64,000 nt of DNA from Croceicoccus marinus (GTDB taxonomy: Bacteria > Pseudomonadota > Alphaproteobacteria > Sphingomonadales > Sphingomonadaceae). Below are positions 1 through 9,170 of the stretch, piece after piece. The translations under genes were made by a program, and so were the position numbers. The DNA lies in assembly GCF_001661675.2 (NCBI RefSeq), contig NZ_CP019602.1, positions 2,257,501 to 2,321,500 of the forward strand. The letters run 5' to 3'. Every line of letters starts with the position of its first letter. Positions within the stretch are counted from its first letter, which is position 1. Below the pieces are notes generated by a model that was not told the origin of the DNA, made no database searches, and saw only the letters and a list, made by a program, of their open reading frames with translations.

Positions 1-89
1 TCCGGCGGCACTTTTCGCTTATCTCCATATTGTTTCCGTGCTTAACCGCAACAACATAAGGGATAGCGTTCGTTGACCCAGTTGCTTCG

Positions 90-114
90 GGAACCGAAGC
101 CTGGCGAGATCGTT
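90..114 (+). promoter_or_regulatory. EcfG-type (general stress sigma factor) promoter of phyR
   Basis: GGAAC at 90-94, a 16-base spacer, then CGTT at 111-114. This is an exact match to the alphaproteobacterial EcfG consensus GGAAC-N16/17-CGTT. It lies 33 bases before the phyR start and points toward it. It implies that phyR is transcribed by the sigma factor it releases, a positive loop known in other alphaproteobacteria. Confidence 0.85.
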
Positions 115-147
115 GATGCCGGAACTGCCAAATAGGGAAGGGTTTTC

Positions 148-945
148 ATGTCACTTGGGGCCAAGGTTGCCGCCAATCTTCCATATCTGCGGCGCTACGC
201 GCGCGCATTGTCCGGATCGCAGAGCACGGGTGACGCCTTCGTGCGCGCCACGCTCGAAGCGATCCTCGCCGATCCCGATCTGAAGGAAAGTCTTGCCGAA
301 GGTGGGCGGGTGCCTCTGTACCGCGCTTTCAGCAAGCTGTGGTCAAGCGCGTTTCTGCAGGTTGCCGATGGCGACGACATGATCGGCGATCACGAGACCG
401 CCGCGCAGGAACGCCTTGCGGTGATCACGCCGCTCAATCGTCAGGCTCTGCTGCTGACCACGCTCGAGGATTTCTCGATCGCGCAGGCAGCCCAGATCAT
501 GGATCTGTCCGAAGCCGATGTCGAAAGCCTGGTGCAGGAAGCGGTGAGCGAGATCGATCGCGAATCCTCGACCAACGTGCTCATCATCGAGGATGAGCCG
601 TTGATCTCGATGCAGCTTGAGGATCTTGTCCGCTCGCTGGGTCACGAGATCTGCGGAACCGCGGCGACGCGCACGCAGGCGCAGGCCGTGATCGCGGAAC
701 AGATGCCCGGCCTCGTGCTGGCCGATATCCAGCTTGCCGACGGGTCTTCGGGCCTCGACGCGGTGGACGATATCCTGGCCATCGATTCGGTCCCCGTAAT
801 CTTCATCACCGCCTATCCGGAACGGCTGCTGACCGGCGACCGTCCCGAACCGACCTATCTGGTCACCAAGCCGTTCCAGGAAAGCACGGTACGCGCCGCG
901 ATCAGCCAGGCGCTGTTCTTCGGATCGAGCCGCCCGCTGCCCTGA
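148..945 (+). CDS. phyR: PhyR, response regulator and anti-anti-sigma factor of the general stress response
   Basis: The 265-residue protein has the PhyR architecture: an ECF-sigma-like N-terminal half (about residues 1-140, with sigma2- and sigma4-like helices) and a receiver domain (about 143-260). The phospho-acceptor is Asp193 in LADIQLADG, after the acidic pair in IIEDEP. FITAYPE near 223-230 is the FAT-GUY-type segment of this receiver class, and VTKPF carries the conserved lysine. In the family, phosphorylation exposes the sigma-like domain, which captures NepR and frees EcfG. A perfect EcfG promoter precedes the gene and a hairpin terminator follows. The kinase and nepR-ecfG lie just downstream, the standard locus arrangement. 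Confidence 0.95.
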   Translation: MSLGAKVAANLPYLRRYARALSGSQSTGDAFVRATLEAILADPDLKESLAEGGRVPLYRAFSKLWSSAFLQVADGDDMIGDHETAAQERLAVITPLNRQALLLTTLEDFSIAQAAQIMDLSEADVESLVQEAVSEIDRESSTNVLIIEDEPLISMQLEDLVRSLGHEICGTAATRTQAQAVIAEQMPGLVLADIQLADGSSGLDAVDDILAIDSVPVIFITAYPERLLTGDRPEPTYLVTKPFQESTVRAAISQALFFGSSRPLP

Positions 946-969
946 TCGCAATCACGGTTCTACGCCCGA

Positions 970-1000
970 CGCCCGGAGCCTCACGGCTTCCGGGCGTTTT
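970..1000 (+). terminator. Intrinsic terminator after phyR
   Basis: A GC-rich stem of about 10-11 bp with one bulge (arms CGCCCGGAGCC at 970-980 and GGCTTCCGGGCG at 985-996) and loop TCAC is followed by TTTT at 997-1000. It lies 25 bases after the phyR stop and also separates phyR from the convergent kinase gene. Confidence 0.75.
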
Positions 1001-1068
1001 GCCATGTGCGGCGATCGCTTTTCAATTGCATCACGGGGCTGCCCGCCATCGGAAGCCGGTACAGGCTA

Positions 1069-2799
1069 TCAGTCTTCCGGCGTATTCCGCGCTCGCTCCA
1101 TTCGCTGCTGCATGCGCTTGGCCCGCAGCATGAATTCGCCGGGCGAGCGTACCGGGATCAGCATGGTGCAGCGCACGCCCGAAGGTTCGAACATCAGTTC
1201 GACCGGATTGCGCAGTTCGTGCGCGACGATCTTCTCGATCAGGTCGGTGCCGAAACCACGCTTGCGTTCCTGCTGGACCTCGGGCCCCCCGCTCTCGCGC
1301 CAGCGGACGCGGACGAGGTCGTCGGACACCAGTTCCCAAAGCACCTCGACCTTCCCCTCGGCAGTCGACAGCGCGCCATATTTCGCCGCGTTCGTCGCCA
1401 GTTCGTGGATGGCCAGGCCCATCGAAAGCGCATCGTTGGGCGCCAGTTCGACATGCGGTCCGTCCATCTCGACCACAGCATCGCGGCCCTGTGCATAGGG
1501 GGCCATCTCGACCTCGATCACCGAGCGGACCGGCGTCGTGCCCCATTCCGACTGCGTCAGCAGATCATGCGTCGCGGACAATGCGCGAATGCGGCCGTCG
1601 AGCGACTCGGCAAAGCTCTCAATGCTGTCGGCCCGTCGCCGCGTAAGCGAGACGATCGACAGCACGTTGGCGAGCGTGTTCTTGACCCGGTGGTTCAGTT
1701 CGCGCGTCAGGGAATTGCGGATCGCCGCCTGCTCCTCGAGCAGTTCGATCACTTGCCGCGCTTCCACAGCCTGCCGCGTCAGCAGCCAGGCGATCGCAAG
1801 CGCCAGCGTGGAACAGACCAGACCGGCGATCAGCGCGATCAGCGACAGCCGGCTCAGCGCCGCGGGCTGAAGCGATTGCAGCACCATGACCCATTCGCGA
1901 TTGGCGATTTCCACTCGCTTCACCACGCTCTCGCCGCCGGGCTCGCCCGTCACGCGCGATGCCATCAGGCGGTCTGGTGCCACGACCTCGTCATAGATCG
2001 CCAGCTGGACCGGCCGGTTTTCAAGCCCCTGCAGCGCGGAATCGACGAAATCCTGCGCGTTGAACGGGCTGTAGATAAAGCCCCGCAGCTCGCGCGTATT
2101 GCCCTCGCCGGCGGTGAAGACGGGCATGTAGACCAGGAAGCCCGACGCTTCGGTACCGGCCTCTTGCTTCAGCACGACCTTGCCCGAAGCGGTGGGCCTG
2201 GCCGTTTCCTCGGCCTCGATCATCGCGCTGCGGCGAACGCCTTCCGAGAACATGTTATAGCCGATGGCAAGGCGATTGCGCGCAGTCTCAGGCTGAAGGT
2301 TGGTGACCGGCACCGCATAGACCTGGTCGGCGCGCGGCAGCGGCTCGACCTTGAAATCCGTCGCGCCGGATTCCTCCATCGCCTGTTCGAATTCCGGAAT
2401 ATCCGCGCCATCGACCCGCGCCGCCCAGCCGATGCCATCCGCCCCGCGGAAATTGGAATCGAGCCGCAGCTGGCCGATGAAGGTCTGGAACATCGATGGC
2501 GCCACGTTGTCCTGCGTGGCGAACAGCGCGGCGCCGGATCGCAGATAGGCCGCATTCGCATTGGCCCGGCGTTCCAGCGCGGCGGATGCTTCTACCGCCA
2601 GTTGCTCTAGATCCGCGCGGCGAGCCTCGCTCTCCGCACGTTCGATCGCCCACACGCCCAGCAGTGTCATCGTGAATATGGTAAAGAAGATCGCAAGCGG
2701 CAGCGCCCTCGGAAAGCGCGAGAACCATCGCAGCGTGCCTCCCAGGCGGCGGTCCGCGCGCGGAAAGCGCAACGCTTGCCGACCTGTCCCCATGTTCAT
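1069..2799 (-). CDS. CHASE-domain HWE-family sensor histidine kinase of the general stress response locus
   Basis: Membrane kinase of 576 residues. A transmembrane segment (about 34-52) is followed by a periplasmic CHASE-like sensor domain (about 75-300), a second membrane segment near 325-345, and an HWE/HisKA_2 core. The H-box is ELNHRVKNTLA (His near 369), the N-box is HELATNAAKYG, and WRESGGP contains the W-x-E signature of HWE kinases. Such kinases phosphorylate PhyR or, in some sphingomonads (PhyP/GsrP type), act mainly as phosphatases; sequence alone does not decide which. The gene is convergent with phyR and divergent from nepR-ecfG, and may share the near-palindromic EcfG promoter upstream. 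ATG starts exist at 2799 and 2793. Confidence 0.88.
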   Translation of the reverse strand: MNMGTGRQALRFPRADRRLGGTLRWFSRFPRALPLAIFFTIFTMTLLGVWAIERAESEARRADLEQLAVEASAALERRANANAAYLRSGAALFATQDNVAPSMFQTFIGQLRLDSNFRGADGIGWAARVDGADIPEFEQAMEESGATDFKVEPLPRADQVYAVPVTNLQPETARNRLAIGYNMFSEGVRRSAMIEAEETARPTASGKVVLKQEAGTEASGFLVYMPVFTAGEGNTRELRGFIYSPFNAQDFVDSALQGLENRPVQLAIYDEVVAPDRLMASRVTGEPGGESVVKRVEIANREWVMVLQSLQPAALSRLSLIALIAGLVCSTLALAIAWLLTRQAVEARQVIELLEEQAAIRNSLTRELNHRVKNTLANVLSIVSLTRRRADSIESFAESLDGRIRALSATHDLLTQSEWGTTPVRSVIEVEMAPYAQGRDAVVEMDGPHVELAPNDALSMGLAIHELATNAAKYGALSTAEGKVEVLWELVSDDLVRVRWRESGGPEVQQERKRGFGTDLIEKIVAHELRNPVELMFEPSGVRCTMLIPVRSPGEFMLRAKRMQQRMERARNTPED

Positions 2800-2950
2800 T
2801 CCATCGGCGATTGGAACGCCCCTCGATCACTCGGCCGGCCACCGGCCGCGACCGTACATCATTCGAAAAACCCCTCGCTTTCCAGCCCGTTCCATCACGG
2901 ATTCGAATTGGGCGCTCAAGCGAAGTTCACGTGCAAAGTTAGTGTGGACG

Positions 2951-2977
2951 GGAACAATCGTCCCCTCCTTTCGTTCC
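2951..2977. promoter_or_regulatory. Near-palindromic, probably bidirectional EcfG promoter between the kinase gene and nepR-ecfG
   Basis: On the + strand: GGAAC at 2951-2955, 16 bases, CGTT at 2972-2975, a perfect EcfG site facing nepR. On the - strand the same bases read GGAAC (2977-2973), 16 bases, then TGTT, one mismatch from consensus, facing the kinase gene. The rest of the roughly 420-base gap (2800-3220) shows no gene. It only has a short imperfect direct repeat, GGTATTGACC / GGTATCGACC, near 3086-3110. Confidence 0.8.
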
Positions 2978-3220
2978 CAGTTGCAGCCCCATTTGCAAAT
3001 GCGCGGTTAAGGCCGAGGGAATTTGCAGCGAAGGCATGAAGCACAGGACGCTTTGGGTGCCCCCGGAAGGGCTTGGACCTGATTGGTATTGACCCAAATG
3101 GTATCGACCGGGCCCCGGCTGGAACGTCGGGATTGCCTTTGACGCAAAGAAAGTGGAAGGCGGGTTCAGCCGCACCTAGATTTTAGAATGACAGGTCAGA
3201 ACAGGGTGAAACAGGAACAC

Positions 3221-3427
3221 ATGTCAGACGAACCGATGCGCAGCCGCAAGCGCCCTGAATGGGCCGCCGGACTGCGCCAGCTGTACGACTCGGTCGTCGA
3301 GGAACCCTTGCCGGATACGTTCAGCGATCTCTTGTCCAAGTTCGACGACAATGATGACGCCGCGAAGGTCGCAAGCGAACAGAGCCAATCTTCGGATCGG
3401 ACGCCGCCCAAGGGTAAAGGCGCCTGA
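3221..3427 (+). CDS. nepR: NepR anti-sigma factor
   Basis: Small acidic protein of 68 residues from the ATG at 3221, chosen because AGGA lies just upstream. An in-frame ATG at 3188 would add 11 residues. The central segment PEWAAGLRQLYDSVVEEPLP followed by DTFSDLLSKFDD matches the NepR core helices, which wrap around EcfG or, after phosphorylation, PhyR. In unstressed cells NepR holds EcfG inactive. The stop codon overlaps the ecfG start by one base (TGATG), so anti-sigma and sigma are translationally coupled. Confidence 0.93.
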   Translation: MSDEPMRSRKRPEWAAGLRQLYDSVVEEPLPDTFSDLLSKFDDNDDAAKVASEQSQSSDRTPPKGKGA

Positions 3428-4110
3428 TGGCCCATCGTTCCGACGCTGCGAAGGGCAGCGAAGCCGATGCCGACGCCGACGACGGCGTCAATGACACCCA
3501 CAGCAGCGAACCGCCGATGAGCGAGGAAAAGCGCGCCCGCGAGTTCAAGCGCGAGCTAACCGAAGTGATCCCACATCTTCGCGCCTTCGCGCGCGGCCTT
3601 TGCGGCCGTCCCGACCTAGCCGACGATCTGGTGCAGGAAGCGCTGATGAAAGCATGGGCCGCGCAGGAGCGTTTCCAGCCCGGCACGTCGATGCGCGCCT
3701 GGACCTTCGTGATCCTGCGCAACGCCTATCTGACCGACATGCGCCGCAACCGTTTCCGTGCCGATTACGACGAGACGGTGGCCGAACGCATCCTGACAGC
3801 ACCCGCCGGACAGGAAGGCCCACTGCACCTGTCGGACATGCACCGCGCGCTGCTGACCCTTCCGCCCGAACGGCGCGAGGCGCTGCTGCTCGTGGGCGCG
3901 GGCGGCTTCAGCTATGAGGAAGCGGCAGAGATCTGCGGCTGCGCCGTGGGCACGATCAAGAGCCGGGTGGGCCGCGCCCGGTCGGCGCTGAACGCGATGC
4001 TGGACGACGGCGATATTCCGCAGCGTTCTACCAGCGACGCAGTTGCGCACAACGCAATCATGGGCGAACTCGACGACATGGCCGAACCACAGGTAAACGG
4101 GAACAACTGA
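3427..4110 (+). CDS. ecfG: EcfG-family general stress RNA polymerase sigma factor
   Basis: Sigma-70 ECF protein of 227 residues. Region 2 includes DLADDLVQEALMKAW and MRAWTFVILRNAYLTDMRR, which bind core polymerase and the -10 element. Region 4 includes FSYEEAAEICGCAVGTIKSR, the helix-turn-helix for the GGAAC -35 element. The first 30 residues are an acidic low-complexity extension, so initiation at the internal ATG at 3517 (MSEEKRAREFKREL) is possible. The ORF start at 3427 overlaps the nepR stop. It presumably directs transcription from the two EcfG promoters in this window, including its own. Confidence 0.95.
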   Translation: MAHRSDAAKGSEADADADDGVNDTHSSEPPMSEEKRAREFKRELTEVIPHLRAFARGLCGRPDLADDLVQEALMKAWAAQERFQPGTSMRAWTFVILRNAYLTDMRRNRFRADYDETVAERILTAPAGQEGPLHLSDMHRALLTLPPERREALLLVGAGGFSYEEAAEICGCAVGTIKSRVGRARSALNAMLDDGDIPQRSTSDAVAHNAIMGELDDMAEPQVNGNN

Positions 4111-4153
4111 TTCGCGTTTTCCTCGCGGGATGATCGCCGGCCGGGGGGCCGCC

Positions 4154-5365
4154 ATGGACGATTCTACCGAACCCAAGACTGAAAAGCTGCCTGACGGCGT
4201 CAATGCCGAGCCGGTCCTGATCGACCGGTTCGAAATCGACGGCGATGATGACAATGCCGCCAATCGCACCGTCATCTGGATCTCGCGCGACCTCAACCGG
4301 CTGGCATCGGCGCTGCTGCTGATCCTGGGCCTGGGACTGTTCCTGGCGCTGCCATTCGTGCTGTCGATCGGTTCGGTGCTGTTCCTGCCGCTGGTGACGG
4401 CGCTGGTGCTGACGATCGTGCTGTCGCCGCTGGCCGACAGCCTGTCGCGCATGGGACTGCCCAATATCATCGCCTCTTTCATGGCGGTGATCGTCTTCAT
4501 CGCCATCGTGGTGATCGCATTGGCGACCATCCTGAACCCCGCCATCGCGCTGTTCGACCGGGTGCCGCAGCTTGTCGCCTCCATCGACGAGACATTCACC
4601 CAGTTCCGCGGCCAGCTCGACTGGATCAACGAGCTGAACCAGCGCATCGTAAGACTGGCCGGCCGCACCAGCGAGCGTGAGGTCGTGCTCGCCACCCCCT
4701 CGATGGTCGAGCGTGTGGCGCTGGCGACGCCGATGCTGGTGCTCGAAACGCTGCTGACCTTCCTGATGGCGTTCTTCATGATCGAGGCGCGCGTGCGCCT
4801 GCGCCGCCGGCTGCTGCTCGAACGGGCAGAGTTCACCTCATCGCTGCGTGCCGCGCGTGCGATCCGCGACGTGCAGGACCGGGTGGCGAGCTATATCCTC
4901 ACCGTCGGCCTCATCAATGCGGGGGTCGGCGTGGTGGCCGCGCTGGGCGCGTGGGCGCTGGGTCTGGATGCGCCGGTGATGTGGGGCGGGCTGGCCGCGC
5001 TGCTCAACTTCCTGCCCTATGTCGGGCCGCTGATCATGACCGGCATCCTGCTGCTGGTCGGCATGGGCACGGCCGAAACGATCATCCTGGGCCTGGTGCC
5101 CGCAGGCGCCTATCTCGCGCTGCACGCGGTGGAGGCGAATGTCGTCACGCCCGCGATCCTGGGCAAGCGCTTTACCGTAAATCCGGTGCTGATCCTGATC
5201 GCGATCAGCTATTTCACCTGGATCTGGGGCGTGCTGGGCGCGCTGCTATCGGTGCCGATCCTGATCACGCTGATCGCGATCTTCCAGCACCTGGGCCATC
5301 CCAATATCGTCGGCTTCCTGTTCGGCGAACCGCTGTTCGTCCAGCCCGACGAAGGGCGCGACTGA
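4154..5365 (+). CDS. AI-2E family transporter (PerM/UPF0118)
   Basis: Polytopic membrane protein of 403 residues from the ATG at 4154 (a GGGGGG run precedes it; an alternative ATG lies at 4130). A hydrophilic N-terminus of about 45 residues is followed by paired hydrophobic helices, an amphipathic middle (about 130-190), and a C-terminal helix set containing LLNFLPYVGPLI and LHAVEANVVTPAILGKRFTVNPV, both typical of the family. Members export small molecules or Na+/H+ and are often annotated as autoinducer-2 exporters; the substrate cannot be inferred. It sits 43 bases after ecfG and may be co-transcribed. A second family member lies at 58443-59510. Confidence 0.88.
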   Translation: MDDSTEPKTEKLPDGVNAEPVLIDRFEIDGDDDNAANRTVIWISRDLNRLASALLLILGLGLFLALPFVLSIGSVLFLPLVTALVLTIVLSPLADSLSRMGLPNIIASFMAVIVFIAIVVIALATILNPAIALFDRVPQLVASIDETFTQFRGQLDWINELNQRIVRLAGRTSEREVVLATPSMVERVALATPMLVLETLLTFLMAFFMIEARVRLRRRLLLERAEFTSSLRAARAIRDVQDRVASYILTVGLINAGVGVVAALGAWALGLDAPVMWGGLAALLNFLPYVGPLIMTGILLLVGMGTAETIILGLVPAGAYLALHAVEANVVTPAILGKRFTVNPVLILIAISYFTWIWGVLGALLSVPILITLIAIFQHLGHPNIVGFLFGEPLFVQPDEGRD

Positions 5366-5400
5366 CCCCGCACCAACGACTCGCCAAGACCCGCCAACGA

Positions 5401-5432
5401 AAAGGGGCCGGACGTTTCCGCCCGGCCCCTTT
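5401..5432. terminator. Bidirectional intrinsic terminator
   Basis: A perfect 11-bp stem, AAAGGGGCCGG (5401-5411) with CCGGCCCCTTT (5422-5432), has A-rich bases on the left and T-rich bases on the right. It can end transcripts from both the AI-2E gene (+) and the convergent superoxide dismutase gene (-). Confidence 0.85.
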
Positions 5433-5458
5433 CATTAAGTCTTCGCTGACGCGCAGCT

Positions 5459-6076
5459 TCAGGACGGATAGGTCCAGGTGCTGCCGCGCGCATAGTTCTC
5501 TGCCGCGAAGTCCCAGTTGATGTGGCCGGTCGAAACCGCCTTCAGATAGTCGGGACGCACGTTCTTGTGGTCGAGGTAATAGGCATGCTCCCACACGTCG
5601 AGCGTGAGCAGCGGGTTCTTGTCGCCGATGGCGAGCGTGCCCGCGTCATGCGTTTCCTCGATCGACAGCTTGCCGCTGGAATCGGCGGCGAGCCAGACCC
5701 AGCCGCTGGCGAAGTGGCCGGCGCCTGCCGACTGCAGCTTCTCGACCAGGGCGTCGAGCGAGCCGAACGCGCTGTCGATGGCCGAAGCCAGGTCGCCCGA
5801 CGGCTTGCCGCCGCTGGGCGCCATCGAATGCCAGTAGAACGCGTGGTTCCAGCTCTGCGCCGAATTGTTGAACAGGCCTGAATTGCCCTTGGAATCGGCG
5901 CTGGCGATGATCTCTTCCAGCGGCGCATCGGCCAAGTCGGTGCCTTCGATCGCGGCATTGGTCTTGTCCACATAGGCCTTGTGATGCTTGCCGTGGTGCG
6001 TCTTCAGCGTTTCATCGGAAATCGCCGGGCTCAGCGCGTCGTGGGAATAGGGAAGGTCGGGAAAGGCAATTGCCAT
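5459..6076 (-). CDS. sodB: Superoxide dismutase, Fe type
   Basis: 205 residues from the ATG at 6076, preceded by a clear AGGAG; this start gives the usual MAIAFPDLPYSHDAL N-terminus. Metal ligands are visible in HHGKHHKAYVDK, SWNHAFYWHSM and DVWEHAYYLDHKN. FNNSAQSWNHAFYW and the GHFASGWVWL context favour the iron form. It dismutates superoxide in the cytoplasm. The gene is convergent with the AI-2E transporter across a strong terminator. No EcfG-type site was seen upstream. Confidence 0.95.
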   Translation of the reverse strand: MAIAFPDLPYSHDALSPAISDETLKTHHGKHHKAYVDKTNAAIEGTDLADAPLEEIIASADSKGNSGLFNNSAQSWNHAFYWHSMAPSGGKPSGDLASAIDSAFGSLDALVEKLQSAGAGHFASGWVWLAADSSGKLSIEETHDAGTLAIGDKNPLLTLDVWEHAYYLDHKNVRPDYLKAVSTGHINWDFAAENYARGSTWTYPS

Positions 6077-6184
6077 GTGTTTTCTCCTGTTGATCTCGCG
6101 GGGAGGGACTTGGGGCTCCTCATACCAATCCACAAGGGCCGATCGAGTTGCGAAAAAGGGTTTTCTGGCAGGATTTTGAAATCA

Positions 6185-7417
6185 TCATGCGTCATTGCCC
6201 GCTGCGGCAGGCGCATGGCGATCGATCGCGCCGGTTACCGCAACATTCATCGTGACATTCGCGATGGTCCGCACGATGTCGGGCAGAACCTCGACCGCGA
6301 CCAGTATGGCCAGCGGCGCGACCGGCAGACCCATCGCGATCGAGATGGGCCCGATCGCGGATACGAAGCTGATCGATCCGGGCAGCGATGCCGATCCCAG
6401 CGTCGTCAGCGATGCGACGACGATGCCTGCGAAGATCGCCGCCGCGCCCAGTTCGAAGTCCAGCAGATGCGCGGTATAGATCGCGACCGCCAGGTTCATC
6501 GCGGGGCCCGTCGCACGGAACACGGTGACGGCCATGGGCAGCACGAAATCGGCCGTATCCTCGGCAATGCCCAACCGCCGCGCCGCCGCCAGCATCGGCG
6601 GCAGGCTGGCGAGCGAGCTCTGCGTCGACAGCGCCACCGCCTGCGAGGGCAGGATTGCGCGCACGAAGGCGGGCAGCCCCGCCCTGCCCTTGATCGCGGC
6701 AATCAGATAGGCCGCCGCGAACACCGCCACGCCGATGGCCGACACGACCAGAATGTAATGCCCCAGCGTCGCCACCGCGCTAAGCCCCACATTCGCGCCC
6801 AGCCGCGCGCCCAGCGCGAACACGCCCAGCGGCGCGACCTTCAGCACCCAGCCGATGATCACCAGCATGGCATTGGCGATGCTGGCGAAGAACACGGCAA
6901 TGGCATCGCGCTGGATCGGTCCCAGCCGCGTCGCCGCGATGGCCAGCGCGGCGGCGAAGATCACCACCGGTATCATCGCGGTCTCCGCCGCGGCGGCGAT
7001 GATGTTGGTGGGAATGAACGATGTCAGGAAATCGCCGAACGCGGGCAGCGGCCCTGCCTCGACATTGGCGAGATCGGCGGCGAAGCCTTCCGCCACCCCT
7101 TCGGGCACGGGAAAGGCCGCCAGGATCGCGGGCGTCAGGAAGGCGGCCATGACCGCTCCCCCCACCAGGATCGACGCGAATGTGCCCAGCGTCAGCGCGG
7201 CCATGCGCCCCGCCTGCGCCGCGCGGGCCATGTGCATCATGCCTGTTATCACCAGCGATGCGACCAGCGGCACGATGGTGATCTGCAGCGCGTTCAGCCA
7301 CAAGGTGCCGATCGGGCTCAGCACCGCCTCGATCCAGCCCTCTCCCCCCGCACGCCGCGCATAGGCGCCCAGCACGATGCCCGCCAGCAGCCCGCCCAGC
7401 GTCAGCCAGGTGGGCAT
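6185..7417 (-). CDS. Dicarboxylate/amino acid:cation symporter (DAACS family)
   Basis: About 410 residues from the ATG at 7417 (MPTWLTLGGLLAG). The open frame extends to 7714, but the extra 99 residues are hydrophilic and antisense to glmM. Eight or more hydrophobic helices are visible, with the family signatures NALQITIVPLVASLVITG, the serine-rich re-entrant loop ALSTQSSLASLPPML, and FRATGPAMNLAVAIY in the substrate-binding helix. It probably imports C4-dicarboxylates or acidic amino acids with Na+ or H+. It is divergent from glmM. The start is the least certain point. Confidence 0.85.
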   Translation of the reverse strand: MPTWLTLGGLLAGIVLGAYARRAGGEGWIEAVLSPIGTLWLNALQITIVPLVASLVITGMMHMARAAQAGRMAALTLGTFASILVGGAVMAAFLTPAILAAFPVPEGVAEGFAADLANVEAGPLPAFGDFLTSFIPTNIIAAAAETAMIPVVIFAAALAIAATRLGPIQRDAIAVFFASIANAMLVIIGWVLKVAPLGVFALGARLGANVGLSAVATLGHYILVVSAIGVAVFAAAYLIAAIKGRAGLPAFVRAILPSQAVALSTQSSLASLPPMLAAARRLGIAEDTADFVLPMAVTVFRATGPAMNLAVAIYTAHLLDFELGAAAIFAGIVVASLTTLGSASLPGSISFVSAIGPISIAMGLPVAPLAILVAVEVLPDIVRTIANVTMNVAVTGAIDRHAPAAAGNDA

Positions 7418-7613
7418 GCGGATATCGGGCGTCTCCAGCGTGGCCGAATGGCGCGGTTTTGCGTCCGGCTGGTGCTGCGCGATGTCGTCCGGAATGATGG
7501 TCCCCCTTTCCTGCGCTGCCCGCAGGTGACATGAAGCGATTTCATGGGAGGTTTTCCATGGAGGCGCGCGGCCCCGCGTGCAAGACGCTTGATCCGAACT
7601 GAAGGCTTTCGAC

Positions 7614-8945
7614 TTGGGACGTAAATATTTCGGCACCGACGGCATCCGCGGCCGCACCAACACCGGCAACATGACCGCCACGATGGCGATGAAGGTGGGC
7701 CAGGCGGCGGGCACCTATTTCCTGCGCGGCGATCACAAGCACCGCGTGGTCATCGGCAAGGACACCCGCCTGTCGGGTTACATGATGGAAAGCGCGATGG
7801 TGGCGGGTTTCACCAGCGTGGGCATGGACGTGGTGCTGCTTGGCCCGATGCCCACCCCCGCGGTGGCGCTGCTGGCACGGTCGATGCGCGCCGATCTGGG
7901 GGTGATGATCTCGGCCAGCCACAATCCGTTCGAGGATAACGGCATCAAGCTGTTCGGCCCCGACGGCTTCAAGCTGTCGGACGAGGACGAGCTGGCGGTC
8001 GAGCTGATGCTGGACCAGGAACAATTGCTGGTGCCGTCCAGGGACATCGGCCGCGCGCGGCGGATCGACGATGCGCGCGGGCGCTATATCCACGGGGTCA
8101 AGAACTCGCTGGCGACAGACATGCGGCTCGACGGGCTGAAGATCGTGGTCGATTGCGCCAATGGCGCGGCCTATGACGTGACGCCTCCGGCGCTGTGGGA
8201 ACTGGGCGCAGAAGTGATCGCGATGGGGGTGGAGCCCAACGGCCTCAACATCAACGACGGTGTCGGTTCGACTTCGCCCGGCGCCTTGCAGGAACGCGTG
8301 GTGGCCGAAGGCGCGGATATCGGCATCGCGCTGGACGGCGATGCCGACCGGCTGATCGTGGTCGACGAAAAGGGCCGCACGGTCGATGGTGACCAGATCA
8401 TGGCGCTGATCGGCCGCGACTGGAACCGCGACGGGCGGCTGCGCGGCGGCGGCGTGGTCGCCACGGTGATGAGCAACCTGGGGCTGGAACGGTTTCTGGA
8501 AGGCGAAGGGCTGTCGCTGGTCCGAACCGCCGTGGGCGACCGCTATGTGCTCGAGAAGATGCGCAGCGGCGGTTTCAACGTTGGCGGAGAGCAATCGGGC
8601 CACATGATCCTGCTCGACCATGCGACGACCGGCGACGGCACGGTCGCGGCGTTGCAGGTGCTGGCCGCGCTGGTCGCATCGGGCAAGCGGGCGAGCGAGA
8701 TGCTGCATCTGTTCGATCCCGTACCGCAAGTGCTCAAGAACGTGCGCTTTGCCGGCAATCCGCTGGAAACCGACGCGGTTCGCAAGCTGATCGCCGATGC
8801 CGAAGCGCAGCTGGAAGGCCGCGGGCGTCTGGTGATCCGCAAGTCGGGCACCGAACCCGTCATCCGCGTCATGGCCGAAGGCGACGACGAGGGCGAGGTC
8901 AACAGCGTCGTCGACGCGATCTGCGACGCGGTCGTCGGGGCATAG
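7614..8945 (+). CDS. glmM: Phosphoglucosamine mutase
   Basis: 443 residues, the family's usual length, starting at TTG (7614) so that the N-terminus reads [13 protein letters not shown]. The phosphoserine motif [13 protein letters not shown] places the active Ser at 102, as in E. coli GlmM. The metal loop is ALDGDADR, the sugar-binding segment GGEQSGH, and the phosphate-binding loop [12 protein letters not shown]. It converts glucosamine-6-phosphate to glucosamine-1-phosphate, between GlmS (46513-48336) and GlmU (48672-50033). All three steps to UDP-GlcNAc are therefore encoded in this window. Confidence 0.97.
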   Translation: MGRKYFGTDGIRGRTNTGNMTATMAMKVGQAAGTYFLRGDHKHRVVIGKDTRLSGYMMESAMVAGFTSVGMDVVLLGPMPTPAVALLARSMRADLGVMISASHNPFEDNGIKLFGPDGFKLSDEDELAVELMLDQEQLLVPSRDIGRARRIDDARGRYIHGVKNSLATDMRLDGLKIVVDCANGAAYDVTPPALWELGAEVIAMGVEPNGLNINDGVGSTSPGALQERVVAEGADIGIALDGDADRLIVVDEKGRTVDGDQIMALIGRDWNRDGRLRGGGVVATVMSNLGLERFLEGEGLSLVRTAVGDRYVLEKMRSGGFNVGGEQSGHMILLDHATTGDGTVAALQVLAALVASGKRASEMLHLFDPVPQVLKNVRFAGNPLETDAVRKLIADAEAQLEGRGRLVIRKSGTEPVIRVMAEGDDEGEVNSVVDAICDAVVGA

Positions 8946-8956
8946 GAGGCGAACCG

Positions 8957-9160
8957 ATGCTGGAAATGCGCGTATCCTGCGAACGCTGCGGCGAGGCGCT
9001 GCCCGCCGAGGCGCATGGCGCCTTCATCTGCAGCCTGGAATGCACGTTCTGCGCGCCCTGCGCCGAAGCGCTGGACGACACCTGCCCCAATTGCGACGGC
9101 GAACTGACCGATCGCCCCACGCGCAGCAAGCATGTGCAGGACCACCTGGCCCGCAAATGA
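8957..9160 (+). CDS. DUF1272-type small zinc-ribbon protein
   Basis: 67 residues with four Cys pairs, CERCG, CSLECTFC, CAPC and CPNC, a treble zinc-ribbon pattern matching DUF1272 proteins. No catalytic residues are evident; nucleic-acid or protein binding is only a guess. It starts 11 bases after glmM and stops 10 bases before thiD, so the three probably form one transcript. Confidence 0.85.
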   Translation: MLEMRVSCERCGEALPAEAHGAFICSLECTFCAPCAEALDDTCPNCDGELTDRPTRSKHVQDHLARK

Positions 9161-9170
9161 GCATCCCCGA

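Noticed and set aside
7418..7714. N-terminal extension of the symporter frame (99 codons)
   Set aside because: It overlaps glmM antisense, is hydrophilic, and the natural membrane-protein start is at 7417.
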